The notes: generated by a model from the letters alone, not told the origin. A DNA stretch of 64,000 nucleotides from Pseudobdellovibrio sp. (GCA_023701385.1 JAMPXC010000003.1:1-64000); one strand, 5' to 3'. Positions 25,246-34,498 are shown, counted from the stretch's first letter. Program-made: numbers and translations.

Positions 25246-26262
25246 CTATTTAATGCAGTCGAAAGTTTTTGAACGAAGATCTAATAATTCATTTTGGTCT
25301 ACATATGTGCTGTTAATAACATTTTTGATTTCAGAGTAAGTTGATTTCATCAATGTTTTGTCTTTTGAATTGTAAGCTGTTTGATATTGTTTTTCTAATG
25401 GACGTAATGGTTGTAAAATACTAACTAATTTTCTATTACGAGATAAAGCTTCTGTTTCTTGGGCGTCGAACTCAACACCAGCGGCATCGTTCCAGTAAAC
25501 CATAGTAACTGATTTGATTGCCGTCGTTGTTTGCGCGCCACCTACATAAACTAAAGCCGAGTGGTGAATTTTACCACCGTTAGTAGCTGTATTACAGAAC
25601 ATTGAAGTCCCCGCTTGCCAGCCATATTCAGTCATCGCGATACCTTGTTGATTAAAGATATTGTGAACGATCTTTCTAAAAGCTGTGTTTTGCGCTTCGG
25701 CCATATATTGTAAAGTGTCGCGCCAGAAACCCTTTTTCTTAGCTTGAAATAATTTAGCTACATCAGCCTGTTTCATTCCTGTTTCAGAAATAATGGTTTG
25801 TAATGTTTCAGGGCGTAACGTTACCGAATCAATTAAATCTAAATAGCGAGTACCTGCATTGAAAGTCACTTCAATCATCGTTGAGCCAAAGTTAGCGCCA
25901 GTATCAGCGGCAGCGGCCGGAGATGAAGCAAATGGATCAACCGCGAAATACACACCAAGACCTGCGTTAGCTAAGTATGTTGTATTATTTTTTAAATCCC
26001 AAAAGCTTGCGGCCATTTGTTTTACGCGGTTATTAACCATGTCGTAACGAGCGGCAGATTTTTTTAAAGATGTATTTTTAAGTTGGTTACCATTTAAATT
26101 GATACCGAAATAATGATAAAGACGCGTTTCGCGCGGAAGAGTTTTAATAGCTGGCTGTAGATCTTCAGTTAATAATTGCTGAGCCGAAGCCGCAAAAGCA
26201 TTTGATGACAGCGTTAAAGCAAAACCTAGGGTAAAGGCCTTTAATAGACGTGAAGATGACAT
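25246..26262 (-). CDS. Exported protein, possible ADP-ribosyltransferase-like fold
   Basis: The 338-residue protein has a signal peptide ending NAFA (about 24). The ATG at 26262 is used: AGAGGAG sits about five bases before it and the signal peptide then begins at once, while the longer frame adds 28 residues without a ribosome site. RLYHYFG, then LGVYFAVDPFASS and FGSTMIEVTFNAGTRYLDL, recall the first strands and the YFA motif of ART/PARP-like folds, but no catalytic Glu can be placed with confidence. It precedes the exported Fic gene by 15 bp. The function call is tentative. Confidence 0.7.
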   Translation of the reverse strand: MSSSRLLKAFTLGFALTLSSNAFAASAQQLLTEDLQPAIKTLPRETRLYHYFGINLNGNQLKNTSLKKSAARYDMVNNRVKQMAASFWDLKNNTTYLANAGLGVYFAVDPFASSPAAAADTGANFGSTMIEVTFNAGTRYLDLIDSVTLRPETLQTIISETGMKQADVAKLFQAKKKGFWRDTLQYMAEAQNTAFRKIVHNIFNQQGIAMTEYGWQAGTSMFCNTATNGGKIHHSALVYVGGAQTTTAIKSVTMVYWNDAAGVEFDAQETEALSRNRKLVSILQPLRPLEKQYQTAYNSKDKTLMKSTYSEIKNVINSTYVDQNELLDLRSKTFDCIK

Positions 26263-26416
26263 AATAGCTCCTCTTGGTTTTTGTAACCAAGAGGCTATTT
26301 TGCGATACCAAGGCCAAGCTAAAAACCACCCTATTTGAGCTGGCAAACAAGACCTGTATAACTGTTTTACAATGAAACGTTCTAGGCTGGCAGGGTGACT
26401 TCCCCGCCTTTAAGGA

Positions 26417-26830
26417 TTAGTTATTCTTCCACTTTTTAAAGCCAAGTTTCTCGGCTTTTGCGAAATCAGATTCGTTGATTTCAAAGACATTGCAGTTACC
26501 TGTAGGCGCTCCGCAAACTTGAATACGGATTAAACCATCGTGTTTATTTTCAGCCGAATAAACCTTGATATCACCCAGTTGTTTTTGCATTTCTTCTGGC
26601 TTAGTTCCCGTGCCTTGTTCGCACTGAACAGAGCCATCAGCTTTATAAACTTTAATTTTTTTAATCTGGTTTGTCATATTAGTCGTTGGAGAAATTGTTG
26701 TCTCGCCAGCAACAGGCTGACTAACTTTAGCCGTATTATCTTGCGAAGAGATTGTTTCGTTGGGTTTACATGTTCTTGTCGAACAAGAGGATAAAATTCC
26801 AAAAAATGCTAATGCTAAAATCAATTTCAT
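26417..26830 (-). CDS. Small lipoprotein
   Basis: The 137-residue protein has a signal peptide and lipobox ILSSC (Cys 16), a Thr/Ser/Asn-rich linker and a compact C-terminal domain with three cysteines (SVQCEQG, IQVCGAPTGNCNVF). It lies 12 bp after the BamB-like gene and probably belongs to that operon. Family not recognised. Confidence 0.72.
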   Translation of the reverse strand: MKLILALAFFGILSSCSTRTCKPNETISSQDNTAKVSQPVAGETTISPTTNMTNQIKKIKVYKADGSVQCEQGTGTKPEEMQKQLGDIKVYSAENKHDGLIRIQVCGAPTGNCNVFEINESDFAKAEKLGFKKWKNN

Positions 26831-26841
26831 AAATAATTTAC

Positions 26842-27984
26842 CTATTCAATGAACGAAAAATTAGAATTTTTATTCGTGTATTCAACCATTAAGCCGTACA
26901 CATTGGCCTCGCCAGAAATAAAATAAACACGTTTGTTTTTATCTGTCGTTAAACGACCTAAAACCCCACGTCCTGGATCAAAAGTCGACTTTAATTGGCC
27001 ATTCATCAAATCATAAAATAAAACTGCTCCTTGCGATTCACCCACAACGATTAAACCTTTGTGCGCAATCGGTTCAGTGCTGATACCTTGAAGATTTGAA
27101 ACTTTCCAAATTAATTCACCAGCTTTTTTAGTCACAACCATTAAGTGACCTTTTGAAGAGGAATAAACTAAACGATCAGAGAAAACTAGCGGCGGAGTGG
27201 CTCCCCCGAAATCAGATTTCCATAAAATCGACCCTGTCGATTTTGAAACCGCATATAATTTATCATCGTAACTATTGATATAGATTGTATCGCCATCAAT
27301 AACAGCTGACGCATCAATATCTTTAAATTTTGTATTACGATTTAATAAAACTTCCCAATTAGGAGTTCCCGTTTTTGCGTTTAACGAAACTAAAGAACCG
27401 TCGCTAAAGCCTTGATAAATTTGCCCAGCTGAATACGAAGGTTTCGCTCCCCCACGAATTGTCATTTGAGCTGATGTATCTTGGCGGTTGTAAACCCAGA
27501 TTTGACGGCCGTTAGTGGCATCTAAGCAGTATAAAATATTAGAACCACTTACAAAGAAAACATGACCGTCCTGAATTAACGGTTCAGCTACAACTTCAGA
27601 TCGAGTGTCAAATTCCCAAACGATTTTTGCCGTATCTAAATCAATTGAATAGAATACGCCGTTTAATCCACCAATAAATAAACGTGAGTTAATCACAGCG
27701 CCCGGAGCTTCTACCCCTTTAGGAATCGCAATAGACCATTTTTTTGATTTATCGAGAATATCGTAGGCCACTAAGCCTTCAAGACCATTGGCGACGATGA
27801 TCAGGTCTTTATAAAGAATAGGAGCAAACCGATTAATCTTACGATAACCTACGTTCGGCTCTTTTAAAGTGTCCTGAATCCAGAAGGCACTTACCTTTAG
27901 ATCCTTTTTTTCACCGTTGTTTTTTTCAAGATGTTGGCAACTGGTTAGACCCAGTACTAAAAAGATAAGTGCAGATTTTAACAT
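26842..27984 (-). CDS. bamB: BamB-like PQQ-repeat beta-propeller lipoprotein
   Basis: The 380-residue lipoprotein (lipobox GLTSC) is followed by PQQ-type propeller repeats such as KSKKWSIAIPKG, TAKIVWEFDTRSE, NGRQIWVYNRQ, TGTPNWEVLLNR, TGSILWKSDFGG and AGELIWKVSN. BamB is the propeller subunit of the Bam outer-membrane assembly machine. It sits directly after a YfgM-like gene, as in the E. coli yfgM-bamB-der order, although der is absent here. ATG 27984 was chosen over TTG 28002 because it begins the signal peptide and clears the upstream stop. Other PQQ-propeller lipoproteins remain possible. Confidence 0.75.
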   Translation of the reverse strand: MLKSALIFLVLGLTSCQHLEKNNGEKKDLKVSAFWIQDTLKEPNVGYRKINRFAPILYKDLIIVANGLEGLVAYDILDKSKKWSIAIPKGVEAPGAVINSRLFIGGLNGVFYSIDLDTAKIVWEFDTRSEVVAEPLIQDGHVFFVSGSNILYCLDATNGRQIWVYNRQDTSAQMTIRGGAKPSYSAGQIYQGFSDGSLVSLNAKTGTPNWEVLLNRNTKFKDIDASAVIDGDTIYINSYDDKLYAVSKSTGSILWKSDFGGATPPLVFSDRLVYSSSKGHLMVVTKKAGELIWKVSNLQGISTEPIAHKGLIVVGESQGAVLFYDLMNGQLKSTFDPGRGVLGRLTTDKNKRVYFISGEANVYGLMVEYTNKNSNFSFIE

Positions 27985-27991
27985 ACAAATA

Positions 27992-28675
27992 TTATGTTCC
28001 AAAAGATTTGTTAAATTGAATTACGCGCAAGATTCTTTCAGCTTCACGATTTGATTGACCAGTTTCATCCGCTTTATCGTTTTTAACTTGGTTTAAAATC
28101 TCTTCAGCTTTAGCTAGATCATTCATTTTTTTGTAGCAAAGAGCTTGGTTAATTTTTGCCTCTGCATGTAAGTAAGAAGTTGCTTTTGAACCTAAAACTT
28201 TACCCCAGATGATTAAAGCATCAGAACATCTGTCTTGATCAGCAAAGCTTTGAGCGATTTTCATGCGCACTAAAACGTTAGATAATAAGTCAGACTTAGT
28301 TTCTACTTTTTGAAGCAATGCTAAAGCGTCTGTGCCTTTATTTTCTGATGTTAAGATATCAGCTAATTCAAGACCTGCGATTTGCGCGGCTACTGTGCCA
28401 GTGTTTTCATTAACGAAAGCTTCAAGCTCGGCTTTTAAAGCGTTTACCTCAACAGGAACAGAAGCCACTTCTTTTTTTTCAGCCGATTTATCAGCGGCTT
28501 TAAATTTATCTTCTTTATATTTTTTAACTTTAGCATCGATCGCAAAGAATTTTTCCTGAGTGGCTTTTTCTTTTCTGATCGAGTTCTGAGTTACAAGTGT
28601 ACCGATAAGGCCAGCAACTACTACAAGCCCTGCAATACCTAAAATTCCTTTTGCGTTTTTCTCTAAAAATTCCAT
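27992..28675 (-). CDS. YfgM-like membrane-anchored TPR protein
   Basis: The 227-residue protein has one N-terminal membrane helix (GILGIAGLVVVAGLIGTLV), a Lys-rich stalk and TPR-like helical repeats (LLQKVETKSDLLSNVLVRMKIA, YLHAEAKINQALCYKKMNDL), as in YfgM, an ancillary SecYEG translocon subunit. The ATG at 28675 is preferred to TTG 28705. The gene is followed closely by the BamB-like lipoprotein, the conserved neighbour of yfgM. Confidence 0.75.
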   Translation of the reverse strand: MEFLEKNAKGILGIAGLVVVAGLIGTLVTQNSIRKEKATQEKFFAIDAKVKKYKEDKFKAADKSAEKKEVASVPVEVNALKAELEAFVNENTGTVAAQIAGLELADILTSENKGTDALALLQKVETKSDLLSNVLVRMKIAQSFADQDRCSDALIIWGKVLGSKATSYLHAEAKINQALCYKKMNDLAKAEEILNQVKNDKADETGQSNREAERILRVIQFNKSFGT

Positions 28676-28708
28676 TTTAATTTCTCTTTCTTTCTCAAGA
28701 TGCAATAA

Positions 28709-29824
28709 TTATCTGTTGTTAACTTCTTTTAATGTCGTAAATGCACGGAACGATTTACCAGGGTGACGCTGTTTAAGTTTACCAATTGTATTAATACGTT
28801 CTTCAGCCATACGATCAGCCGCAGTGTGAGTTCCGATATTGTCGCGTTTTGCGATTTCAAATACTTTTTTAACATTGTCATAAACTTTACGAGTTTTTTC
28901 AAACGCGCGGTCTGGAGAATAGCCTTCAAGTTCTACGAATACGTTCATTAAACCACCGGCATTAACCACGTAATCTGGAGCGTATAAAATACCTAACTCA
29001 CGTAAGTGATCACCGTGACGGGCTTCAGCTAATTGATTGTTAGCTCCACCAGCAATAACTTTACATTTAAATTTAGAGATTGTTTGGTCATTAACCACAG
29101 CGCCTAAAGCACATGGAGCCTGAATATCACAATCAACCGCTAAGATTTCATCAACAGCGACAGCTTTTACGCCGTATTGGTTAACGATTTTAGCCACGCG
29201 GGCTTGATCGATATCAGCTACAGTAATGTGAGCGCCTTCTTCAGTTAAGTATTTAACTAAGTTAGAACCAACATTTCCAAGACCTTGAACCGCAACGCGC
29301 ATTCCTTTTAAAGCATCAGTGCCGAACTTTTCATGAGCGGCTGCTTTGATACCCATTAATACACCGTGAGCTGTATATGGAGATGGATCGCCTGAGCCAC
29401 CGAAATCTTTAGGAATACCAGTTACCCATGGAGTTTCCATGTAGATGTATTCCATATCTTTTTCGCCAGTACCAACGTCTTCAGCTGTGATGTATTTACC
29501 ATTTAAAGAATTTACGAAGTGACCAAAAGCACGGAATAAACCTTCAGTTTTTTGTGTTTTAGGGTCACCGATAATAACCGCTTTACCGCCACCTAAGTTA
29601 AGGCCAGCAGCTGAAGCTTTGTAAGTCATACCTTTAGATAAACGTAATACGTCAGTTAAGGCTTCGTCTTCGTTTTTGTAGTTCCACATACGTGTACCGC
29701 CAAGAGCCGGGCCTAACGCCGTGTTATGGATAGCGATGATAGCTTTAAGACCAACATCTTTATCGTGGCAAAATAAAATCTCTTCGTGTTCACCGTGTTT
29801 TGCGATCATTTCAAAAGTACCCAA
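28709..29824 (-). CDS. Leucine dehydrogenase (Glu/Leu/Phe/Val dehydrogenase family)
   Basis: The 371-residue enzyme has family motifs GPALGGTRMW, GMTYKASAAGLNLGGGKAVI (substrate-binding and catalytic lysines), GGSGDPSPYTAHGV and the NAD-binding VAVQGLGNVGSNL. It oxidatively deaminates branched-chain amino acids to keto acids, useful to an organism living on protein. The start is TTG at 29824: AAGGAG lies six bases before it, and homologues begin at this point. The longer frame to 29932 is probably untranslated. Confidence 0.88.
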   Translation of the reverse strand: MGTFEMIAKHGEHEEILFCHDKDVGLKAIIAIHNTALGPALGGTRMWNYKNEDEALTDVLRLSKGMTYKASAAGLNLGGGKAVIIGDPKTQKTEGLFRAFGHFVNSLNGKYITAEDVGTGEKDMEYIYMETPWVTGIPKDFGGSGDPSPYTAHGVLMGIKAAAHEKFGTDALKGMRVAVQGLGNVGSNLVKYLTEEGAHITVADIDQARVAKIVNQYGVKAVAVDEILAVDCDIQAPCALGAVVNDQTISKFKCKVIAGGANNQLAEARHGDHLRELGILYAPDYVVNAGGLMNVFVELEGYSPDRAFEKTRKVYDNVKKVFEIAKRDNIGTHTAADRMAEERINTIGKLKQRHPGKSFRAFTTLKEVNNR

Positions 29825-29932
29825 ACGAAACTCCTTCGATATCTTGGTATATGTCCAATTTATGTGAAGTAGTTTTGCCATTTTAGACTCAAATGACAAC
29901 CGATAATCGCTGCGCCTATCGCTTAGCGCCAA

Positions 29933-30379
29933 TTACAGACTAAGTTCTTTAATTTTAAGCACTGCTTGAGGCTGATCTTTGTGAAGAAAAATGACTTTGA
30001 AAAACGACTGATAATCTTTAACGGGAATTAAAATACGGCCGATTTTAGATTTAATTTTTTGATCGTTTTGGCCACTATTTGAGCTACAGTTAAACTCAAG
30101 AAAAGCAGCAATATATTGCTTTACGCCAAGAGTGAGAACTTCGAATTGCCCAGAACATTCACATTTAAAATCTGTGGAATTCTTAACATCACCAGATAGC
30201 AAAGTTTTCTGCTCGCCATCAAATGATACGGTATTTAAAAGTTCTTTATTTTTGCCGAGGGTTTCAAAAGAAACAGCCAGATTTACTGGCTGCCTTTGGG
30301 TCTGTTTTTTAGCTGTGTTAGCTGCAAAACTAGATAGTGAAAATGTTAAAATAAAGGCGAACAGTTTATGAGTTTGCAC
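29933..30379 (-). CDS. Small exported protein, unknown function
   Basis: The 148-residue product has a signal peptide (about 1-19, SFA), a Lys/Gln-rich stretch and three cysteines (FKCECSGQ, EFNCSSN) in a likely beta-rich domain. It lies seven bases after the stop of the small exported gene upstream. No family recognised. Confidence 0.65.
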   Translation of the reverse strand: MQTHKLFAFILTFSLSSFAANTAKKQTQRQPVNLAVSFETLGKNKELLNTVSFDGEQKTLLSGDVKNSTDFKCECSGQFEVLTLGVKQYIAAFLEFNCSSNSGQNDQKIKSKIGRILIPVKDYQSFFKVIFLHKDQPQAVLKIKELSL

Positions 30380-30386
30380 CCATTTA

Positions 30387-30719
30387 TTATTCTAAATCTT
30401 TGAACTCTTGCGCAAGTCTTTTATCGTTTTGTTGCTGAGAAGCTGCACTGTGCTTTTTCTCTTTAGCAAAAGTTAACATGTCTTTTTTAGTTCTAACATG
30501 AACTGTTTGTGCGTTATCAGCGATAACTTGTGAACCGGTATCCGGCGTTTGAGCTGCAATACGGCTTGTTTCAACAGTTTCTTTGATTTGCTTATGTAAT
30601 TGAGTTTGAGCTTGTGAGTTTTCTTTAATGATTGCATCGAAATCTACTGAGTCAGCAGCATAAGCTTGTGAGCCTAAAACTAACATAGATACTAAAGCTA
30701 AAGATTTTAATGTTTTCAT
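30387..30719 (-). CDS. Small exported periplasmic protein
   Basis: The 110-residue protein has a clear signal peptide ending AYA (21), followed by a polar, largely helical, Gln/Lys/Glu-rich body without cysteines. AAGGAG lies in front of the ATG, and a 15-bp palindrome (30771-30785) is upstream. Probably co-transcribed with the next minus-strand gene. Function unknown. Confidence 0.72.
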   Translation of the reverse strand: MKTLKSLALVSMLVLGSQAYAADSVDFDAIIKENSQAQTQLHKQIKETVETSRIAAQTPDTGSQVIADNAQTVHVRTKKDMLTFAKEKKHSAASQQQNDKRLAQEFKDLE

Positions 30720-30770
30720 ATAAACTCCTTATTTACAGGTTGTTATTGCAACCGTTGGACCCATTCTCAG

Positions 30771-30785
30771 GTCTCAACTTGAGAC
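30771..30785. promoter_or_regulatory. 15-bp palindrome GTCTCAACTTGAGAC
   Basis: It has perfect seven-base arms around one base, 52-66 bases upstream of the small exported protein gene on the minus strand. It shares GTCTCA/TGAGAC words with 599-650 and 42077-42117. Confidence 0.45.
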
Positions 30786-30833
30786 AACTTAAGGGTTCAG
30801 ATCGGTTAAAACCAATTAGGAATTTTTATGAGC

Positions 30834-30850
30834 TGTAAAATAATTTTACA
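30834..30850. promoter_or_regulatory. 17-bp palindrome TGTAAAATAATTTTACA
   Basis: It has perfect eight-base arms around one base, 54-70 bases before the oxygenase gene. It fits the general TGTNA-N7-TNACA form seen in some Gram-positive regulators, which need not apply here. A plausible operator. Confidence 0.45.
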
Positions 30851-30903
30851 TAGGCCAAAAAGCGCTTACATATTAGGGGCTTATACCGTAAATATGACTT
30901 TCT

Positions 30904-31524
30904 ATGATACAAGCCTTCGTAACTCAAATTTACAATAAACCCTTGGCTGCGCCCAAAATCCTCCGTCCTTTAAGTAACAAATTACTCGAAGACGTGGAAA
31001 ACCTATTAGCGTCGGACGAAGTCGGTCATAAATGGTCAGATAAAAATTATGTTTCAGGGTATACAAGTTACGGGTCGGTCGATAAGCTTCATTTAGTATT
31101 ACCGAACTTCAAAAAACTAGAGCAAACCCTTGAAATTCATCTGAAAAATTACTTAAGCTCGCTTGAATATGACATTAAAGCTTCAGATCTATATTTAAGT
31201 CATTGCTGGGTGAATGTTATGCCAGAAGGGGCACAGCATTCAGCCCATATCCACCCGCTTTCTGTGATTAGCGGAACGGTTTATCTTCAATTACCTAAAG
31301 GTTCTAGCCCGATTAAATTTGAAGATCCGCGTTTGGGGTTCTTTATGAACTCACCGCTGCCAAAGGAAAGCGCTAAAATGGCCAACAAACGCTTTTTATC
31401 TTTAAAACCTAAAGAAGGTGACGTGGTGCTATTTGAAAGCTGGTTACGCCACGAAGTGCCTCAAAACACCACGCAAGAACCGCGCATCAGCGTAAGTTTC
31501 AATTACGGCTGGAAAAAAGACTAA
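30904..31524 (+). CDS. TIGR02466 family putative 2OG-Fe(II) oxygenase
   Basis: The 206-residue protein matches the TIGR02466 pattern: WVNVMPEGAQHSAHIHPLSVISGTVYL carries the first iron ligands (HxH instead of HxD). GDVVLFESWLRHEVPQNTTQEPRISVSFN carries the distal His and the 2-oxoglutarate Arg. Function in the family is uncharacterised. It starts the block that leads into yceD-rpmF-fab and is followed by yceD after 23 bp. Confidence 0.8.
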   Translation: MIQAFVTQIYNKPLAAPKILRPLSNKLLEDVENLLASDEVGHKWSDKNYVSGYTSYGSVDKLHLVLPNFKKLEQTLEIHLKNYLSSLEYDIKASDLYLSHCWVNVMPEGAQHSAHIHPLSVISGTVYLQLPKGSSPIKFEDPRLGFFMNSPLPKESAKMANKRFLSLKPKEGDVVLFESWLRHEVPQNTTQEPRISVSFNYGWKKD

Positions 31525-31547
31525 ATTAGCTATATAAGGACATCGCT

Positions 31548-32099
31548 ATGAAAATCAAATTACATGAAATCCCAGAAGAAGGCCGCGAATATATTTACAA
31601 CCGCAATACAGGCGAACTAAACGCCGTATTAGCTGATTTAATCCAGGATGCGCCCTACGAAGCTAAAATCTTTATCCGCCCGTTAAATACAAAGAATTAC
31701 GACGTTGCGGGCTATATTAAAAGCGAAACACCCGAGTTATGTTCTCAGTGCGGAGAAAACTTTAAATATAAAGCTGAAGCGAAAATCCATGAGATCTTAA
31801 TTCCAGGCGCTGAAGAAATTAAAAACAGCCAATTTGCTAAATCAAACCATGTTTCAGAACTTAATGAAGATGGTCCTGGGGTGTCAGAATACTTTGGCGA
31901 CCAATTCGATATGGGCGAGTTCTTACACGAAGCTATTGCGTTTTCTATTCCTTTTAACCCACGCCATGAAGCTGGCGATCCTGCTTGCAAAACAAGCTTT
32001 AAATCAGCTGACGGTGATGCTTTTATTTATGATGAAAAAATGGGCGAAGAGAAAAAGAATAATGCCTTTAATGTACTCAAAGGGCTTAAGTTAAATTAA
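31548..32099 (+). CDS. yceD: YceD / DUF177 family protein
   Basis: The 183-residue protein has the DUF177 signature: a CSQCGENF pair followed by a beta-rich segment, a Glu/Asp-rich middle, then FDMGEFLHEAIAFSIPFNPRHE. YceD proteins are linked to 23S rRNA in some lineages and are almost always encoded next to rpmF, as here. AAGGA lies upstream of the ATG. Confidence 0.85.
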   Translation: MKIKLHEIPEEGREYIYNRNTGELNAVLADLIQDAPYEAKIFIRPLNTKNYDVAGYIKSETPELCSQCGENFKYKAEAKIHEILIPGAEEIKNSQFAKSNHVSELNEDGPGVSEYFGDQFDMGEFLHEAIAFSIPFNPRHEAGDPACKTSFKSADGDAFIYDEKMGEEKKNNAFNVLKGLKLN

Positions 32100-32205
32100 T
32101 TGGCTTAAAGCTTGCCTTTTGCGCCGCTATCGTACATAAATTAAAACCTTATTTTATTAATCCTCGTATATACGGAAACGAAATACGAGTTACTAGGAGT
32201 TAGAA

Positions 32206-32400
32206 ATGCCTACACCGAAGAAGAAAACGTCGAAATCACGCCGTGATATGAGAAGATCGCACGATGCTTTAGAAGCACCTGCAATGGCAATTGATAAAAA
32301 ATCTGGAGAGTTAGTACGTCCTCACCGCGCTTTTAAAGCTGCTGACGGCGCTTTTTACTACAAAGGTAAACAAATCAGCGCTCCTAAAGCTAAGAAGTAG
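32206..32400 (+). CDS. rpmF: 50S ribosomal protein L32
   Basis: The 64-residue protein starts [19 protein letters not shown], the L32 signature, and ends in a YYKGKQI segment. It lacks the zinc-ribbon cysteines, so it is the C-minus form. A TAGGAG ribosome site precedes it, and fabH follows after 15 bases. Confidence 0.96.
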   Translation: MPTPKKKTSKSRRDMRRSHDALEAPAMAIDKKSGELVRPHRAFKAADGAFYYKGKQISAPKAKK

Positions 32401-32415
32401 TTTTTAGCCACTACT

Positions 32416-33417
32416 ATGTCTACAACCAGTCAGTTTAAAACAAGAATTGCAGGGGTAGGTTCTTACCTACCTGAACAAGTTTTAACAAATTACGACCTTG
32501 AAAAAATGGTCGAAACTTCGCACGACTGGATCGTTCAAAGAACAGGCATCGTTCACCGTCACAAGGTCGCCGAAGGCGAAAGTACGTCAGATTTAGTTGT
32601 TAAAGCTGCTGAACGTGCATTGAAAGATGCCAATCTTACCGCTCAAGATTTAGATTTAATTATCGTAGCTACTGTTTCTGGCGACTACCGTATGCCTGCA
32701 ACAGCTTGTCTTGTTCAGACAAAACTAGGCGCTAAAAACGTTATGGCTTTTGACTTAGCTGCAGCCTGCACGGGCTTTGTTTACGCCCTTAATGTAGCTG
32801 ATCAATTTATTAAAACTGGCGTTTATAAAAATATCTTAATTGCTGGCGCCGAAAATCTAACTAAATTAGTTAACTATAAAGACCGCGAAACTTGCATTCT
32901 GTTCGGCGATGGCGCCGGAGCCATGGTTTTATCACGCGCAAGCAACAATGATGAAAACACGCTGATCTCAACACATTGTCATGCAGAAGGTGCTCACGCT
33001 GAATTACTATGGTTCGAAGCTGGTGGAACGAAAACTCCATTCAGCCAAGAAGTTTTAGATTCAGGAAAACACTTCATGAAAATGAAGGGGAAAGAAATCT
33101 TCAAACATGCAACACGCACAATGGCTGCCGCTTGTTATGAAGCTTTAGATGCTGGTGGTAAAACTCCGGCAGATCTAGACTGGATTGTTCCTCACCAAGC
33201 AAATCAACGCATTACTGAAGCTGTGGCGAACCAATTCGAATTCCCGATGGAAAAAATTGTTTCTACAGTTCACGAAACAGGAAACACATCTGCGGCTTCT
33301 ATTCCGATTGCCTTTGATATGGCTTATCGTGATGGAAGAATTAAACGCGGACAGTTAATCCTTCTCACCGCCTTTGGATCTGGTTTAACTTCAGGTTCAG
33401 CACTATTAAGATTTTAA
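32416..33417 (+). CDS. fabH: Beta-ketoacyl-ACP synthase III
   Basis: The 333-residue FabH has catalytic Cys in DLAAACTGFVYAL, His in IVPHQANQRI and Asn in HETGNTSAASIP. It condenses acetyl-CoA with malonyl-ACP to start fatty acid synthesis. It is first of the fab genes here and directly after rpmF; plsX, which often sits between them, is missing. Confidence 0.96.
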   Translation: MSTTSQFKTRIAGVGSYLPEQVLTNYDLEKMVETSHDWIVQRTGIVHRHKVAEGESTSDLVVKAAERALKDANLTAQDLDLIIVATVSGDYRMPATACLVQTKLGAKNVMAFDLAAACTGFVYALNVADQFIKTGVYKNILIAGAENLTKLVNYKDRETCILFGDGAGAMVLSRASNNDENTLISTHCHAEGAHAELLWFEAGGTKTPFSQEVLDSGKHFMKMKGKEIFKHATRTMAAACYEALDAGGKTPADLDWIVPHQANQRITEAVANQFEFPMEKIVSTVHETGNTSAASIPIAFDMAYRDGRIKRGQLILLTAFGSGLTSGSALLRF

Positions 33418-33466
33418 TCTTAAATTTTAAATATTTTATTTATTAAAAGTAACAAGGAGAATTGTT

Positions 33467-34438
33467 ATGTCGTTTTCTTTTATTTATCCAGGTCAAGGAA
33501 GTCAAAGCCCAGGAATGGGAAAATTCTTATTCGACGAATTCCAAGTCGCGCGTACAACTTACGAAGAAGCTTCTGACGCTTTATCGATTGATCTTAAAAA
33601 ATTATGTTTTTCAGGAACTGAGCAAGAACTTGCGTTAACTGAAAACACACAGCCAGCATTACTTACTACATCTGTTGCCACAGCCCGTGTTTTAAATACA
33701 ACTTTTGGAATTAAACCTACAGCAACGGCGGGGCATTCAATTGGCGAATACTCGTCATTTGTTGCAGGCGGCGTTTTTAAATTCGCTGATGCGGTTCGCG
33801 CTGTGCGCTCTCGTGGTCAATACATGCAGTCAGCAGTTCCTGTTGGTGAAGGTGGAATGACCGCCACTTTAGGTCTGGATGAAGCACAAGCTTTGTTTCT
33901 ATGTAAATGGACTGAAGAACAATCTGGCTTCAAACCAGTTAATCCAGCGAATTTTAACTGCGACGGACAAATTGTTATCAGCGGAAGTTTAAAAGCTTTA
34001 AACTGGTTAAAAGATAATTTTAAATCAGAAATCTTCACACAAAACGGCTTGCCTGAACCACGCAGAGCGAAATTAATTCCGTTAGCGGTATCAGCTCCAT
34101 TTCACTGTGATTTAATGAAACCCGCTGAAGAGAAAATGCGTGCGTTTTTAAACGGCATTGAATTCAAAAACTCATCACTTCCTATTTTTCAAAACTTTCA
34201 CGCTAAAGCTGAAACAGATGCTGCAGTGTTAAAAGAAAACCTAATCAAACAAGTTTCGGGATCAGTCAAATGGACACAAAGTATGCTGGCTATGAAGCAA
34301 GCCGGAGCTAAGCGTTTTATCGAATGCGGCCATGGAACTGTTTTAAAGGGATTATTAAAGAAAATTGACGCTGAATTCGAAGTGTTTTCTACACAAAATT
34401 TAGACGATTTAAAGCTTATTGAAGCAGCGCAAAAGTAA
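33467..34438 (+). CDS. fabD: Malonyl-CoA:ACP acyltransferase
   Basis: The 323-residue protein has YPGQGSQSPGMGK at the N-terminus, the nucleophile in GHSIGEYSSF, and the catalytic His in APFHCDLM. It loads malonate on ACP. An AAGGAGA site precedes the start. Part of the fab operon. Confidence 0.95.
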   Translation: MSFSFIYPGQGSQSPGMGKFLFDEFQVARTTYEEASDALSIDLKKLCFSGTEQELALTENTQPALLTTSVATARVLNTTFGIKPTATAGHSIGEYSSFVAGGVFKFADAVRAVRSRGQYMQSAVPVGEGGMTATLGLDEAQALFLCKWTEEQSGFKPVNPANFNCDGQIVISGSLKALNWLKDNFKSEIFTQNGLPEPRRAKLIPLAVSAPFHCDLMKPAEEKMRAFLNGIEFKNSSLPIFQNFHAKAETDAAVLKENLIKQVSGSVKWTQSMLAMKQAGAKRFIECGHGTVLKGLLKKIDAEFEVFSTQNLDDLKLIEAAQK

Positions 34439-34498
34439 CCTAAAAAAGTCCTTGAGCAATAGCTCTAGTTCGGTCAGGTTATACATCAGGAGTCACAA

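Noticed and set aside
26380-26412. Imperfect GC-rich hairpin after the exported ART-like gene start
   Set aside because: Stem has a mismatch, no T run, and lies upstream rather than downstream of genes on the minus strand in a way that fits a terminator.
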